NCBI GenBank assembly: GCA_049603835.1
Contig: JBMYSZ010000006.1
Location: 95,805-159,804 of the forward strand
DNA length: 64,000 nucleotides
Reading direction: 5' to 3'
From: Mangrovicoccus sp049603835
GTDB lineage: Bacteria > Pseudomonadota > Alphaproteobacteria > Rhodobacterales > Rhodobacteraceae
Within the stretch, counting starts at the first letter, position 1; the number at the start of each line of letters is the position of its first letter. Below, piece by piece: positions 25,608 to 33,633 of this stretch. A model generated the notes under the pieces. The model was not told the DNA's origin. It saw nothing but the letters and a program-made list of their open reading frames with translations, and did no database searches. A program made the translations under genes and the position numbers.

Positions 25608-25733
25608 CGCAGAGTTTGTGACAAGCGGAGCTAAAATCATAAACTTTGCCCCTTTGAACCTTAGGCTCTGGCCTTTACATCTAAGAGAAAGGGTGGGCAT
25701 CTCTTCCATGGCCCATCTGAGAGGGAAATAAAC

Positions 25734-25955
25734 ATGCTTAATAATATCGGCCTTCCGGGGCTTTTGCTGATCGCTGTCGTGGTTCTGGTTCTGTTTGGCC
25801 GGGGCAAAATCGCGGGTCTTATGGGCGAAGTGGGCAAAGGCATCACCGCCTTCAAAAAAGGCGTCAAAGACGGTTCTGAAGAAATCGAAGATCAGGCTCA
25901 GCCGCGCGATGTGACGCCGGATCAGACCATCGACGGCTCAAAAGACAAAGTCTAA
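25734..25955 (+). CDS. tatA: Sec-independent protein translocase TatA
   Basis: A 73-residue membrane protein: N-terminal helix LPGLLLIAVVVLVLFGRGKI, the FGRGK hinge, an amphipathic helix (IAGLMGEVGKGITAFKKGVK) and an acidic tail. TatA forms the pore-like part of the twin-arginine translocase for folded proteins. It heads the tatABC operon; GAGAGGGAAA lies upstream. The 120-bp region after the ABC ATPase presumably holds the promoter. Confidence 0.95.
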   Translation: MLNNIGLPGLLLIAVVVLVLFGRGKIAGLMGEVGKGITAFKKGVKDGSEEIEDQAQPRDVTPDQTIDGSKDKV

Positions 25956-25978
25956 TCCGAAGATAGGAAACCACGCGC

Positions 25979-26368
25979 GTGCTGGATATCGGTTGGACCG
26001 AGTTATTGGTGATTGGCGTTGTGGCGCTGATCGTGGTGGGCCCAAAGGATCTGCCGGTGATGTTTCGCCAATTGGGGCGCTTTACCGGGCGGCTCAAGGC
26101 GATGGCGCGGGAATTTACCTCGGCTATGAATGAGGCGGCGGATCAATCGGGGATGAGCGATCTGCAAAAAGACCTGGCCGCGTTGAAGGATCCGCGCAAG
26201 CTGGGGCTTGATGCGCTCAATGACGCGGTGGATGAGGCGGATAAATGGACCCCGCCCAGCATGACGAAGCCTGACACGACGAAGCCTGCCGCGCCAAATC
26301 CAGCCAGCGAAGCAGCGCAGCCGGCAAGTCAGTCTGAACCCGCAGAGACCAAGAAGGACCAGGCATGA
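25979..26368 (+). CDS. tatB: Sec-independent protein translocase TatB
   Basis: A 129-residue protein starting at GTG with MLDIGWTELLVIGVVALIVV GPKDLP, the TatB N-terminal helix and hinge, then a long amphipathic helix (FRQLGRFTGRLKAMAREFTSA) and a Pro/Thr/Ala-rich C-terminal tail with the repeated TKP motif. With TatC it forms the substrate receptor for twin-arginine signal peptides. It overlaps tatC by 4 nt. Confidence 0.95.
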   Translation: MLDIGWTELLVIGVVALIVVGPKDLPVMFRQLGRFTGRLKAMAREFTSAMNEAADQSGMSDLQKDLAALKDPRKLGLDALNDAVDEADKWTPPSMTKPDTTKPAAPNPASEAAQPASQSEPAETKKDQA

Positions 26369-27243
26369 GCGCGCCGGACAAAGACGAAATCGACGACAGC
26401 TCTGCCCCGCTGATCGAACATTTGGCCGAATTACGCACCCGGCTGATCCGCTCGGTGCTGGCCTTTTTGGTGGGGATGGTCATCTGCTTTGCCGTGGCCG
26501 AACCCCTGCTGGAATTCATCTCTGAACCGATCGCCGATGTGCTGCGCGCCCGTGGCGAGGATCCCCGGCTGATCTTTACCGCGCCGCAGGAAAAATTCTT
26601 TGTGCTTGTGCGGATTTCGCTGATTGGGGGCTTTGCCTTGGCCTTTCCGGTCATCGCGCATCAAATGTGGCGCTTTGTGGCGCCGGGTTTGTATAAATCC
26701 GAGAAGAATGCTTTTCTGCCCTTCGTGATCGCTTCGCCGGTTCTGTTCCTGTTGGGCGCCTCTTTTGCCCATTTCGTGGTGACCCCGCTGGCGATGAATT
26801 TCTTTATCGGCTTTTCCGATGCGATCCCGGCCCTGGCCAATCTGATCGCAGGCGAGGGCGAGTTCAGCCAAACCGCCACGGAAACCGAAGAGCTGCAAAC
26901 CGTGTTTCTGGGCTCGGTCCGCGAAAGCTTGGATCTATCGCTGAAATTCATCTTTGCTTTTGGGCTCTGTTTCCAGCTGCCAGTGCTTTTGACCCTGATG
27001 GGCAAGGCGGGGCTGGTTTCGGCCAAAGGCCTGGGCGAGATGCGGAAATATGCGGTTGTGGGGATTTTGACCCTGGCCGCTCTGGTGACCCCGCCGGATG
27101 TGATCACGCAGGTGATCCTGTTTGTGGTGGTCTATGGGCTGTATGAGATCTCGATCTTCCTTGTGGGTCGCGTGGAGAAACAGCGCGAAGCAGAGCTGCG
27201 GGCCGAAGGTCTGTGGGTTGATGAAGACGAAACCGAAGCCTAA
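26365..27243 (+). CDS. tatC: Sec-independent protein translocase TatC
   Basis: A 292-residue six-helix membrane protein that recognises the twin-arginine motif. The N-terminus APLIEHLAELRTRLIRSV with the conserved His/Glu-Leu-Arg block, the periplasmic loop with FTAPQEKFFVLVRISLIGGF, PVIAHQMWRFVAPGLYKSE and the C-terminal ALVTPPDVITQVILFVVVYG are typical. The start overlaps tatB (ATGA). The carboxypeptidase at 50125 has a plausible twin-arginine signal (SRRAVLRLL). Confidence 0.96.
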   Translation: MSAPDKDEIDDSSAPLIEHLAELRTRLIRSVLAFLVGMVICFAVAEPLLEFISEPIADVLRARGEDPRLIFTAPQEKFFVLVRISLIGGFALAFPVIAHQMWRFVAPGLYKSEKNAFLPFVIASPVLFLLGASFAHFVVTPLAMNFFIGFSDAIPALANLIAGEGEFSQTATETEELQTVFLGSVRESLDLSLKFIFAFGLCFQLPVLLTLMGKAGLVSAKGLGEMRKYAVVGILTLAALVTPPDVITQVILFVVVYGLYEISIFLVGRVEKQREAELRAEGLWVDEDETEA

Positions 27244-27246
27244 CCC

Positions 27247-28098
27247 ATGAGCAAGCCCGATAAGTTGAGTGAACTGCGCCGTATTGCGGCGGCGCTAGAG
27301 CGGATGTCACCGCCTCAGGCCGAAACCCCTGATTGGGACGCGGCAGAGGCTTTTGTCTGGCATGCGGATCCGGATCGGTTAGAGCCGGTGCCCGTGGTCA
27401 ATCGGGTGGATCTAAGCCTTTTGGTCGGGGTGGAACGCTCGCGCGATACGCTTTTGGCCAATACCCAGCAATTCGCCAGCGGCCTGCCGGCCAATAATGC
27501 GCTGCTCTGGGGCGCGCGGGGGATGGGGAAGTCTTCGCTGGTCAAAGCGGTGCATGGGGCGGTTTGTGCCAGCGGCACGGCCTGTAAACTGGTGGAGTTG
27601 CAGCGCGAGGATTTGCCAAGTTTGGGGCGGTTATTGACCCTGCTTCGGGCAAGCGCACATCGGATTATCCTGTTTTGCGATGATCTGTCCTTTTCCCATG
27701 ACGATCAGGATTACAAATCTCTGAAAGCTGTGCTGGATGGCGGGGTGCAAGGTCGGCCGGAAAATGTGGTTTTCTATGCCACCTCGAACCGGCGCCATTT
27801 GATGCCCCGAGATATGATCGAAAATGAGCGGGCCCAAGCGATCCATGGCGGCGAAGCGGTAGAAGAAAAAGTGTCGCTTTCGGACCGGTTTGGGCTTTGG
27901 CTTGGGTTCCACCCCTGTAGCCAAGATGACTATCTGGCAATGATCCGAGGCTATGCGGATGCCCATGGGGTTACTGTCAGTGACGAGGATTTGCGGGCCC
28001 AAGCCATCGAATGGGCCGCGACCCGTGGCGGCCGTTCTGGCCGGGTCGCCTGGCAATTTTTCCTGGATCTAGCCGGGCGCCATGGGGTTCGGCTGTAG
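27247..28098 (+). CDS. DUF815-family AAA-type ATPase
   Basis: A 283-residue predicted ATPase, 3 bp after tatC. Walker A WGARGMGKSS (about residues 86-95), Walker B region RIILFCDDLSF, sensor-like FYATSNRRHLMPRDMIEN, and a C-terminal helical lid ending GGRSGRVAWQFFLDLAGRHG. These are the DUF815 hallmarks. The function is unknown; members resemble AAA+ loaders and are often beside tat or cell-division genes in alphaproteobacteria. The spacing implies co-transcription with tatABC. A strong terminator follows. Confidence 0.88.
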   Translation: MSKPDKLSELRRIAAALERMSPPQAETPDWDAAEAFVWHADPDRLEPVPVVNRVDLSLLVGVERSRDTLLANTQQFASGLPANNALLWGARGMGKSSLVKAVHGAVCASGTACKLVELQREDLPSLGRLLTLLRASAHRIILFCDDLSFSHDDQDYKSLKAVLDGGVQGRPENVVFYATSNRRHLMPRDMIENERAQAIHGGEAVEEKVSLSDRFGLWLGFHPCSQDDYLAMIRGYADAHGVTVSDEDLRAQAIEWAATRGGRSGRVAWQFFLDLAGRHGVRL

Positions 28099-28115
28099 AG
28101 CCTCTATGTGAACTA

Positions 28116-28147
28116 AGCGGAGCGGGCAGACGCCCGCACGCTTTTTA
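28116..28147 (+). terminator. Rho-independent terminator of tatABC-DUF815
   Basis: GCGGGC-AGAC-GCCCGC flanked by AGCGGA and ACGCT, followed by TTTTT. Nearly the same sequence ends the zwf operon at 33292-33324, so the terminators belong to a repeated block. Confidence 0.85.
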
Positions 28148-28233
28148 CAGAGATATCTGCGATTTTCTGGATTTTATGGCGGCGTCTTGTCTGGTGGCGA
28201 TGTTGGCGGTTTGCTCCGGTTCACCAAGATCAA

Positions 28234-28412
28234 GCGCTGATCTCGGGCCAGCCTCACTTTGCGCTGGCCTGACAGGCACCAAGCCCGGCCTCCAGAAAAA
28301 TAACGGTTTCCCCATGGCTGGGCGCCATGCGGAGCCTCCGCGATTTTTCTGGACCCCTGGCTTGGTCCCTGTCTTTCGGCCGCTTAGCGAGGGTGGCTCC
28401 GAGATCAGCGGC
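28234..28412. repeat. Long imperfect fold-back element, copy 1
   Basis: Outer arms GCGCTGATCTCGG (28234-28246) and CCGAGATCAGCGGC (28399-28412); middle arms CACCAAGCC/GGCTTGGT and TCCAGAAAAAT/ATTTTTCTGGA; inner hairpin CATGGC/GCCATG at 28313-28329. The whole of 28148-28428 is intergenic, between the terminator and the convergent radical SAM gene. A related element is at 33414-33578. Frames here are short and unlike real genes. Possibly a structured RNA or a palindromic mobile remnant. Confidence 0.65.
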
Positions 28413-28428
28413 GCGATTGGTGGTCTGC

Positions 28429-29376
28429 TTAGGCGGAGCAGGAGGCGCCGCCGAGGACACAGAATTTGGCGCAATGGCGGTGGTTGAGCTGTACGGGGCG
28501 GTCCGCTTCGGCCAGGGTTTCCCCTAATTCGAAATTGCGATCATAGGCCAGTAATGTGCAGGCCAGCACTGTGGGGTGCTGCGCGTCTTTGCGTTTGACC
28601 ACCATGCGGGAGCTCGCGCACATGACTTGGCTGGGGGATTTGCCCAGGATGCCCCAGCAGGCTTCGGTGATTTCTGGCACGTCCGTTGTTTCATCCATTT
28701 CCGGGAAAAGCACGGTTTGGCCCGGATCCATAGCGTTTAGGGCGAGGGCCTCTTCTTCGAAAAGCTTGGCGAAACCGGCGCGCATCTCTGCTTCGCTATC
28801 ATGCCACAAATATCGCCCTGCCACGGCCAGCGCGATGCCCTGGTCTTGCAGCCAATGCATCCCCGCCAGCGCCGCTGCGAAACAACCTTCGCCGCGTTCC
28901 TCATCATGGCGGGCAGGGGTGAAATGATCGAGCGAAACCCGGAAGGTCATTTGGCCGGGATAGGACTTTTGCAGCCGCTCTAATCCTTGGCGCAGGCGCG
29001 GGCGCATCATCGGCTGCATGGCATTGGTGAGAATCAAGAGCTGATAGCCTCGGCGCAGCACATCCTCTAACATGGCCAAAATATCGGGGTTTAGGAATGG
29101 CTCGCCGCCGGTAAATCCGATCTCGGCCGGGCGATCCTGGCGGCTATCCAGCTCGTCCAGATATGCGGCGACCTCGGCCGCCGACAAATAGGCCAGTCGG
29201 TCATTTTTCGGAGAGCTTTCAATGTAACAATGGCCGCATGCAATATTGCACAGCGTGCCCGTGTTAAACCACAGCGTCGATAGCCCCTCTAAGGCGACTT
29301 GGGCGCGGTTTTGCCCATCTGCAGTGACATATGGGTCGTCGAATTTTCGCACAAGGCGAGGTATATCGTCTTTCAT
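28429..29376 (-). CDS. Radical SAM protein of unknown substrate
   Basis: A 315-residue radical SAM enzyme: the [4Fe-4S] motif CNIACGHCY (CxxxCxxC) near residue 43 and GFTGGEPFLNPDIL for SAM binding. The C-terminal part has further Cys residues (ACWGILG, VMCASSRM, HRHCAKFCVLGGASC) that could bind an auxiliary cluster. The N-terminus KDDIPRLVRKFDDPYVTADG is not a known separate domain. Substrate and pathway are unknown; it stands alone, convergent with DUF815 and divergent from zwf. Confidence 0.87.
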   Translation of the reverse strand: MKDDIPRLVRKFDDPYVTADGQNRAQVALEGLSTLWFNTGTLCNIACGHCYIESSPKNDRLAYLSAAEVAAYLDELDSRQDRPAEIGFTGGEPFLNPDILAMLEDVLRRGYQLLILTNAMQPMMRPRLRQGLERLQKSYPGQMTFRVSLDHFTPARHDEERGEGCFAAALAGMHWLQDQGIALAVAGRYLWHDSEAEMRAGFAKLFEEEALALNAMDPGQTVLFPEMDETTDVPEITEACWGILGKSPSQVMCASSRMVVKRKDAQHPTVLACTLLAYDRNFELGETLAEADRPVQLNHRHCAKFCVLGGASCSA

Positions 29377-29534
29377 AAGGAACTATCCGTCATCGGTATG
29401 CTCGGGAAACTTAGCCTTTGCCAAAGACCGTGAAAAGAACCCCCAACGCAGACGTGACCCGGTTGTTATATGGGGTTAACCTGCTAAAACTGTCGATGTT
29501 AGCGCCCGACAATGGCGCCCCAAAGGGTGAAACT

Positions 29535-30989
29535 ATGGTATCTCGTATTATTCCGGTTGATGTCTTCGACTTGGTGATCTTTGGCGCAACTGGTGATTTG
29601 GCGCGACGCAAGATTCTGCCAGGTCTGTTTCGCCGTTTTGCGGCTGATCAAATGCCGGGCGAGGCGCGTATTTTAGGGGCAGCGCGTGGCGAGATGGCGC
29701 AAGACGCGTTCCGCGCCTGGGTTGCTGCGGCGCTCGAAGAATTTCTGCCAGAAGACGAGCGCAGCCCAGATCAAGTGGCCGAATTTCTGCAGCGATTGGA
29801 CTATTTCCCCATTGACGCTTTGGGCGAGGATGGCTGGCAGGATCTAAAAGCCGCGCTGCGGGAAAATGTTGTGCGGGCTTTTTATTTCTCGGTCAGTCCC
29901 AGCCTGTTTGGCGATATTGCGGCGCGGTTGCATCGCTATGGGCTGGCATTGCCTGATAGTCGGATCGTGGTGGAGAAACCCTTTGGCCGGGATCTCACAT
30001 CGGCGCGGGCCTTGAATGAAGAGCTGGCCGCCTATTTCGACGAAACCCAGATTTACCGCATCGACCACTATCTGGGCAAAGAAACCGTTCAAAACCTGAT
30101 GGCGGTGCGGTTTGGCAATATCCTTTTTGAGCCGCTTTGGAATGCGCAATATATCGACCATGTGCAGATCACCGTGGCGGAAACCGTGGGGGTCGGCGGG
30201 CGCGGCTCTTATTACGATCAATCGGGCGCGATGCGGGATATGGTGCAAAACCATATTATGCAGCTGTTATGCCTGACTGCGATGGAGCCACCGGCGCGCT
30301 TCGATCCTGACGCGGTGCGGGATGAAAAACTGAAAGTCATCCGTGCTTTGGATCCGGTACCCGCGTCAGATATGGTGCGCGGCCAGTATTTGGCGCGGGG
30401 CGATGAGCCGGGCTATCTAGAGGATGTGGAAAATCCGCTAAGCGACACGGAAAGCTTTGTGGCCATCAAATGCCATATCGCCAATTGGCGCTGGAAGGGT
30501 ACGCCATTTTATATCCGTACCGGCAAACGGCTGCGGGCACGTATGTCGGAAATCGTTGTGCGGTTTAAGCCGACGCCGCATTCGATCTTTGACCAAGATG
30601 CAGGTGGCCAGCCCAATGAATTGTCGATCCGTTTGCAGCCAAATGAAGGCATCGATCTGCGCGTGACCATCAAAGAGCCGGGGCCAGGTGGGATGCGGTT
30701 GATCGATGTGCCGCTGGATATGACCTTTGCCGAGGCTTTGGGGCCAAGCTCTGAGATGGCCTCTGACGCTTATGAACGGCTGATCATGGATGTGATCCGC
30801 GGCAATCAGACTTTGTTCATGCGCGGTGATGAAGTCGAAGCGGCCTGGCGTTGGACGGATCCAATTCTAGATTTATGGGCGGATGGCCGCAATAAGCCGC
30901 AGCCCTATGAGGCGGGGACTTCGGGGCCGGAAGAGGCTTTGGCCTTATTGCATCGTGATGGGCGCCGCTGGCGGGAGATCCGAGTATGA
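29535..30989 (+). CDS. zwf: Glucose-6-phosphate 1-dehydrogenase
   Basis: First enzyme of the oxidative pentose phosphate and Entner-Doudoroff routes, making 6-phosphogluconolactone and NADPH. The 484 residues contain the nucleotide motif IFGATGDLARRKILPGLF, EKPFGRDL, the active-site YRIDHYLGKETVQN, and KGTPFYIRTGKRL. Start ATG 29535; the frame is open further upstream but that part has no similarity. First gene of zwf-pgl-pgi; pgl overlaps its end by 4 nt. The leader contains TGTTAGCGCCCGACA at 29497, an imperfect palindrome of unproven meaning. Confidence 0.97.
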   Translation: MVSRIIPVDVFDLVIFGATGDLARRKILPGLFRRFAADQMPGEARILGAARGEMAQDAFRAWVAAALEEFLPEDERSPDQVAEFLQRLDYFPIDALGEDGWQDLKAALRENVVRAFYFSVSPSLFGDIAARLHRYGLALPDSRIVVEKPFGRDLTSARALNEELAAYFDETQIYRIDHYLGKETVQNLMAVRFGNILFEPLWNAQYIDHVQITVAETVGVGGRGSYYDQSGAMRDMVQNHIMQLLCLTAMEPPARFDPDAVRDEKLKVIRALDPVPASDMVRGQYLARGDEPGYLEDVENPLSDTESFVAIKCHIANWRWKGTPFYIRTGKRLRARMSEIVVRFKPTPHSIFDQDAGGQPNELSIRLQPNEGIDLRVTIKEPGPGGMRLIDVPLDMTFAEALGPSSEMASDAYERLIMDVIRGNQTLFMRGDEVEAAWRWTDPILDLWADGRNKPQPYEAGTSGPEEALALLHRDGRRWREIRV

Positions 30990-31651
30990 CCCTCATCGAA
31001 TATCCAGACCGCGACATCATGATGATGGATCTAGCGAGCACGCTGGCGGGCGAGCTGAATGCAGCGCTTATGGCCAATGACCAGGCCAGTCTGGCGGTGC
31101 CAGGCGGCACGACCCCGGCGCCGATGTTTGATTCGCTCTGTGCAGCGGATTTGGATTGGAGCCGGGTGACGGTCATGGCCAGTGATGAACGGCAAGTGCC
31201 TGAAAGCTCGGAGCGGTCGAATGCCCGGCTGATCCGGCGGCATTTGCTACAGGGCCGGGCGGCTGCGGCGCAATTCCTGTCTTTTGCGGTGGACCCCCAA
31301 GACAGTCTGGATCCGCAGATCCAAGCGCTTGCGGATCATCTGCCGCTTTCGGTGCTGGTTTTGGGGATGGGGGCGGATATGCATACGGCGTCGCTCTTTC
31401 CCGGATCGCCGGAATTGGCGGCCGCTTTAGACCCAGATGCGGCGCCCTTGATGCGGCTCCAAGCCCCTGGTGCACCAGAACCACGCTTGTCCCTGTCTGC
31501 GCCGGTTCTTCGTGGCGCCCTGTCGGTGCATATTGTTATCACTGGGTCAGAGAAACGGGCGGCTTTGACGCGGGCCGAAGAGTTAAACGACCCGCTGACC
31601 GCCCCGATCTGTGTGGTATTGCAGGACGCGACAGTCCATTGGGCGGAGTAA
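30986..31651 (+). CDS. pgl: 6-phosphogluconolactonase
   Basis: A 221-residue cytoplasmic hydrolase of 6-phosphogluconolactone. Family blocks: SLAVPGGTTPAPMFDSLC, VTVMASDERQVP, SNARLIRRHLL and LVLGMGADMHTASLFPGSPE with the catalytic-region His. The ATG overlaps zwf (ATGA), and pgi follows 4 bp after the stop. The order zwf-pgl-pgi fits a glucose/Entner-Doudoroff feeder operon; edd and eda are not in view. Confidence 0.95.
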   Translation: MTLIEYPDRDIMMMDLASTLAGELNAALMANDQASLAVPGGTTPAPMFDSLCAADLDWSRVTVMASDERQVPESSERSNARLIRRHLLQGRAAAAQFLSFAVDPQDSLDPQIQALADHLPLSVLVLGMGADMHTASLFPGSPELAAALDPDAAPLMRLQAPGAPEPRLSLSAPVLRGALSVHIVITGSEKRAALTRAEELNDPLTAPICVVLQDATVHWAE

Positions 31652-31655
31652 TGGT

Positions 31656-33263
31656 ATGGCGAGTAATTGGGCAAAGCTTGAGGCACGCAAGGCGGCCGCG
31701 CGAAGCCAAAAAATCCTAGAACTTTTCGCGGCGGATGAAAACCGCGCGCAGCATTTTTCGGTCGAACTTGGCGAGATGCTGTTTGATTTTTCAAAGACAA
31801 CAATCGATGCGGCGGCTTTTGCCGAGCTGATCGAATTGGCCGAAAGCGCGGATCTCGCGGCCAAGCGCGACGCGATGTTTTCCGGAGCGCAGATCAATGA
31901 CACGGAACATCGGGCGGTTTTGCACACGGCTTTGCGCAATCTCGACGGGTCTGTTTTGGTGGATGGCGAGGATGTCATGCCCGGCGTTCGCGAAACCCTA
32001 GCACGGATGGAGGCCTTTGCCGAAGAGGTTCGCTCGGGCGCTTTTACCGGCCAGGGTGGGGCGATCACTGATATTGTGAATATCGGTATTGGCGGCTCCG
32101 ATCTGGGGCCGAATATGGCCTCTATCGCGCTGACTCCATTTTCCGAAGGCCCCAAAGTTCACTATGTGTCCAATGTGGATGGGGCGCAGATCGCCGAGAC
32201 TTTGGAAGAGCTGAACCCAGAGACAACTCTGGTGATCGTCGCCTCTAAGACCTTCACCACAATCGAAACCATGACCAATGCCCAAACCGCTAAAGACTGG
32301 ATGGGCCAGGTTGTTGACGATCCGGCGCATCAATTTGTGGCGCTGTCTACTTCAGCCGAGCGCACGGCGGAATTTGGCATCCCGGCGGATCGGGTCTTTG
32401 GTTTTGAGGACTGGGTTGGCGGACGCTATTCCATGTGGGGGCCGATTGGCCTGAGCCTTTTGATCCAGGTCGGACCAGAACATTTCCGCGCATTTTTGCA
32501 AGGTGGTGCTGCGATGGATCAGCATTTCTGCACCGCGCCTTTTGCGGAGAACCTGCCGGTTTTGCTGGCCTTGGTGGGGATTTGGCATCATCAGATCTGC
32601 GGCTATCCCAGCCGTGCTGTGCTGCCTTATGATCAACGCTTGGCGCGTTTGCCGGCTTATTTGCAGCAATTAGAGATGGAAAGTAACGGCAAATCCGTGG
32701 CGATGGATGGTTCTGATCTGACGCGGGTTTCGGGACCGATTGTCTGGGGCGAGCCGGGCACGAATGGCCAGCATGCTTTCTATCAATTGATCCATCAGGG
32801 CACTGGTGTTGTGCCTTGCGAATTCATGGTCGCCGCCCATGGGCATGAGCCGGATCTAGAACATCAGCATAAAATCCTGATCGCCAATTGTTTGGCCCAA
32901 GCGGAAGCCTTGTTATGCGGTCGGTCTTTGACGGAAGCGCGCAAGCTGATGGAGGCCAAAGGCCACACAGGGGCCGAGTTAGAGCGGCAAGCCCGCCATC
33001 GGGTCTTCCCCGGAAACCGCCCATCGACAATGTTGGTCTATCCGAAACTGACGCCCCATAGTTTGGGGCAGATCATCGCCCTTTATGAGCATCGGGTCTT
33101 TGTGGAAGGCGTGATTTTGGGGCTGAACAGCTTTGACCAATGGGGGGTCGAGCTGGGCAAGGAACTGGCGAAATCCCTACTGCCCATGCTCAATGGTGAG
33201 GCAGCCGTAAAGGTCAAAGACGGATCTACTGAACAGCTTTTGGCTTATATGGCGGCCCATTAA
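31656..33263 (+). CDS. pgi: Glucose-6-phosphate isomerase
   Basis: Interconverts glucose 6-phosphate and fructose 6-phosphate. The 535-residue sequence has DIVNIGIGGSDLGPNMASIAL, VASKTFTTIETMTNAQTAKDW, VGGRYSMWGPIGLSLLIQVG, MESNGKSV, GEPGTNGQHAFYQLIHQGT and the C-terminal FDQWGVELGKELAKSLLP, all classical PGI motifs. Start ATG 31656, behind pgl. Third and last gene of the operon, followed by the terminator at 33292. Confidence 0.97.
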   Translation: MASNWAKLEARKAAARSQKILELFAADENRAQHFSVELGEMLFDFSKTTIDAAAFAELIELAESADLAAKRDAMFSGAQINDTEHRAVLHTALRNLDGSVLVDGEDVMPGVRETLARMEAFAEEVRSGAFTGQGGAITDIVNIGIGGSDLGPNMASIALTPFSEGPKVHYVSNVDGAQIAETLEELNPETTLVIVASKTFTTIETMTNAQTAKDWMGQVVDDPAHQFVALSTSAERTAEFGIPADRVFGFEDWVGGRYSMWGPIGLSLLIQVGPEHFRAFLQGGAAMDQHFCTAPFAENLPVLLALVGIWHHQICGYPSRAVLPYDQRLARLPAYLQQLEMESNGKSVAMDGSDLTRVSGPIVWGEPGTNGQHAFYQLIHQGTGVVPCEFMVAAHGHEPDLEHQHKILIANCLAQAEALLCGRSLTEARKLMEAKGHTGAELERQARHRVFPGNRPSTMLVYPKLTPHSLGQIIALYEHRVFVEGVILGLNSFDQWGVELGKELAKSLLPMLNGEAAVKVKDGSTEQLLAYMAAH

Positions 33264-33291
33264 AGGCGCCGGGCTGGTTTATACGTGATCC

Positions 33292-33324
33292 AGCGGAGCG
33301 GGCCTGATGGCCCGCACGCTTTTT
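33292..33324 (+). terminator. Rho-independent terminator of zwf-pgl-pgi
   Basis: GCGGGCC-TGAT-GGCCCGC flanked by AGCGGA and ACGCT, then TTTTT; 29 bp after the pgi stop. A near-twin of the terminator at 28116. Confidence 0.87.
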
Positions 33325-33413
33325 ACGGAGCCTGTTGCCGCTTTCTGGCTGATGCGGCTTGGTTTGGGGGATGTTGTGAGGTTTTTTCGCTCTGGGCTCA
33401 CCAAGGTCAAAGA

Positions 33414-33578
33414 GCTTTGAACTCAAATCCACCATCGCCTGCCCACTGCCTGCCAGATCGCCTGACTTTGTAAAGAAAATTGGCGGTTTCCACTGCGTGG
33501 ACCCTCCGCAAATTTTCCTGACAAAGCCCTGCGCCCTGGCCTGCTTGGGGCAAGCGACGGCGGCTCCGAGGTCAAAGC
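33414..33578. repeat. Long imperfect fold-back element, copy 2
   Basis: Outer arms GCTTTGAACTC (33414-33424) and GAGGTCAAAGC (33568-33578); middle arms GACTTTGT/ACAAAGCC and GAAAATTGGCGG/CTCCGCAAATTTTC; inner hairpin TCCAC/GTGGA at 33489-33501. Position, order of arms and short blocks (GGTTTCC, CTCCGC, GGCTCCGAG) match the element at 28234-28412, though many bases differ. The surrounding 33325-33633 is intergenic with no convincing gene. Confidence 0.65.
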
Positions 33579-33633
33579 GGTTTGTCCCGCTGGTGGGGTC
33601 AAGGGTTGGGTTCAAGGGCGGGGATGAGAGGGT

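Noticed and set aside
28145..28474. Minus-strand frames over the two fold-back elements (also 33226-33615) as a protein family
   Set aside because: Short stretches look alike in translation, but this follows from the shared DNA; the frames overlap terminators and neighbouring genes and lack start signals.
29497..29511. TGTTAGCGCCCGACA before zwf as a sugar-repressor operator
   Set aside because: The palindrome is imperfect in the centre and no regulator gene is adjacent; the evidence is too weak for a feature.
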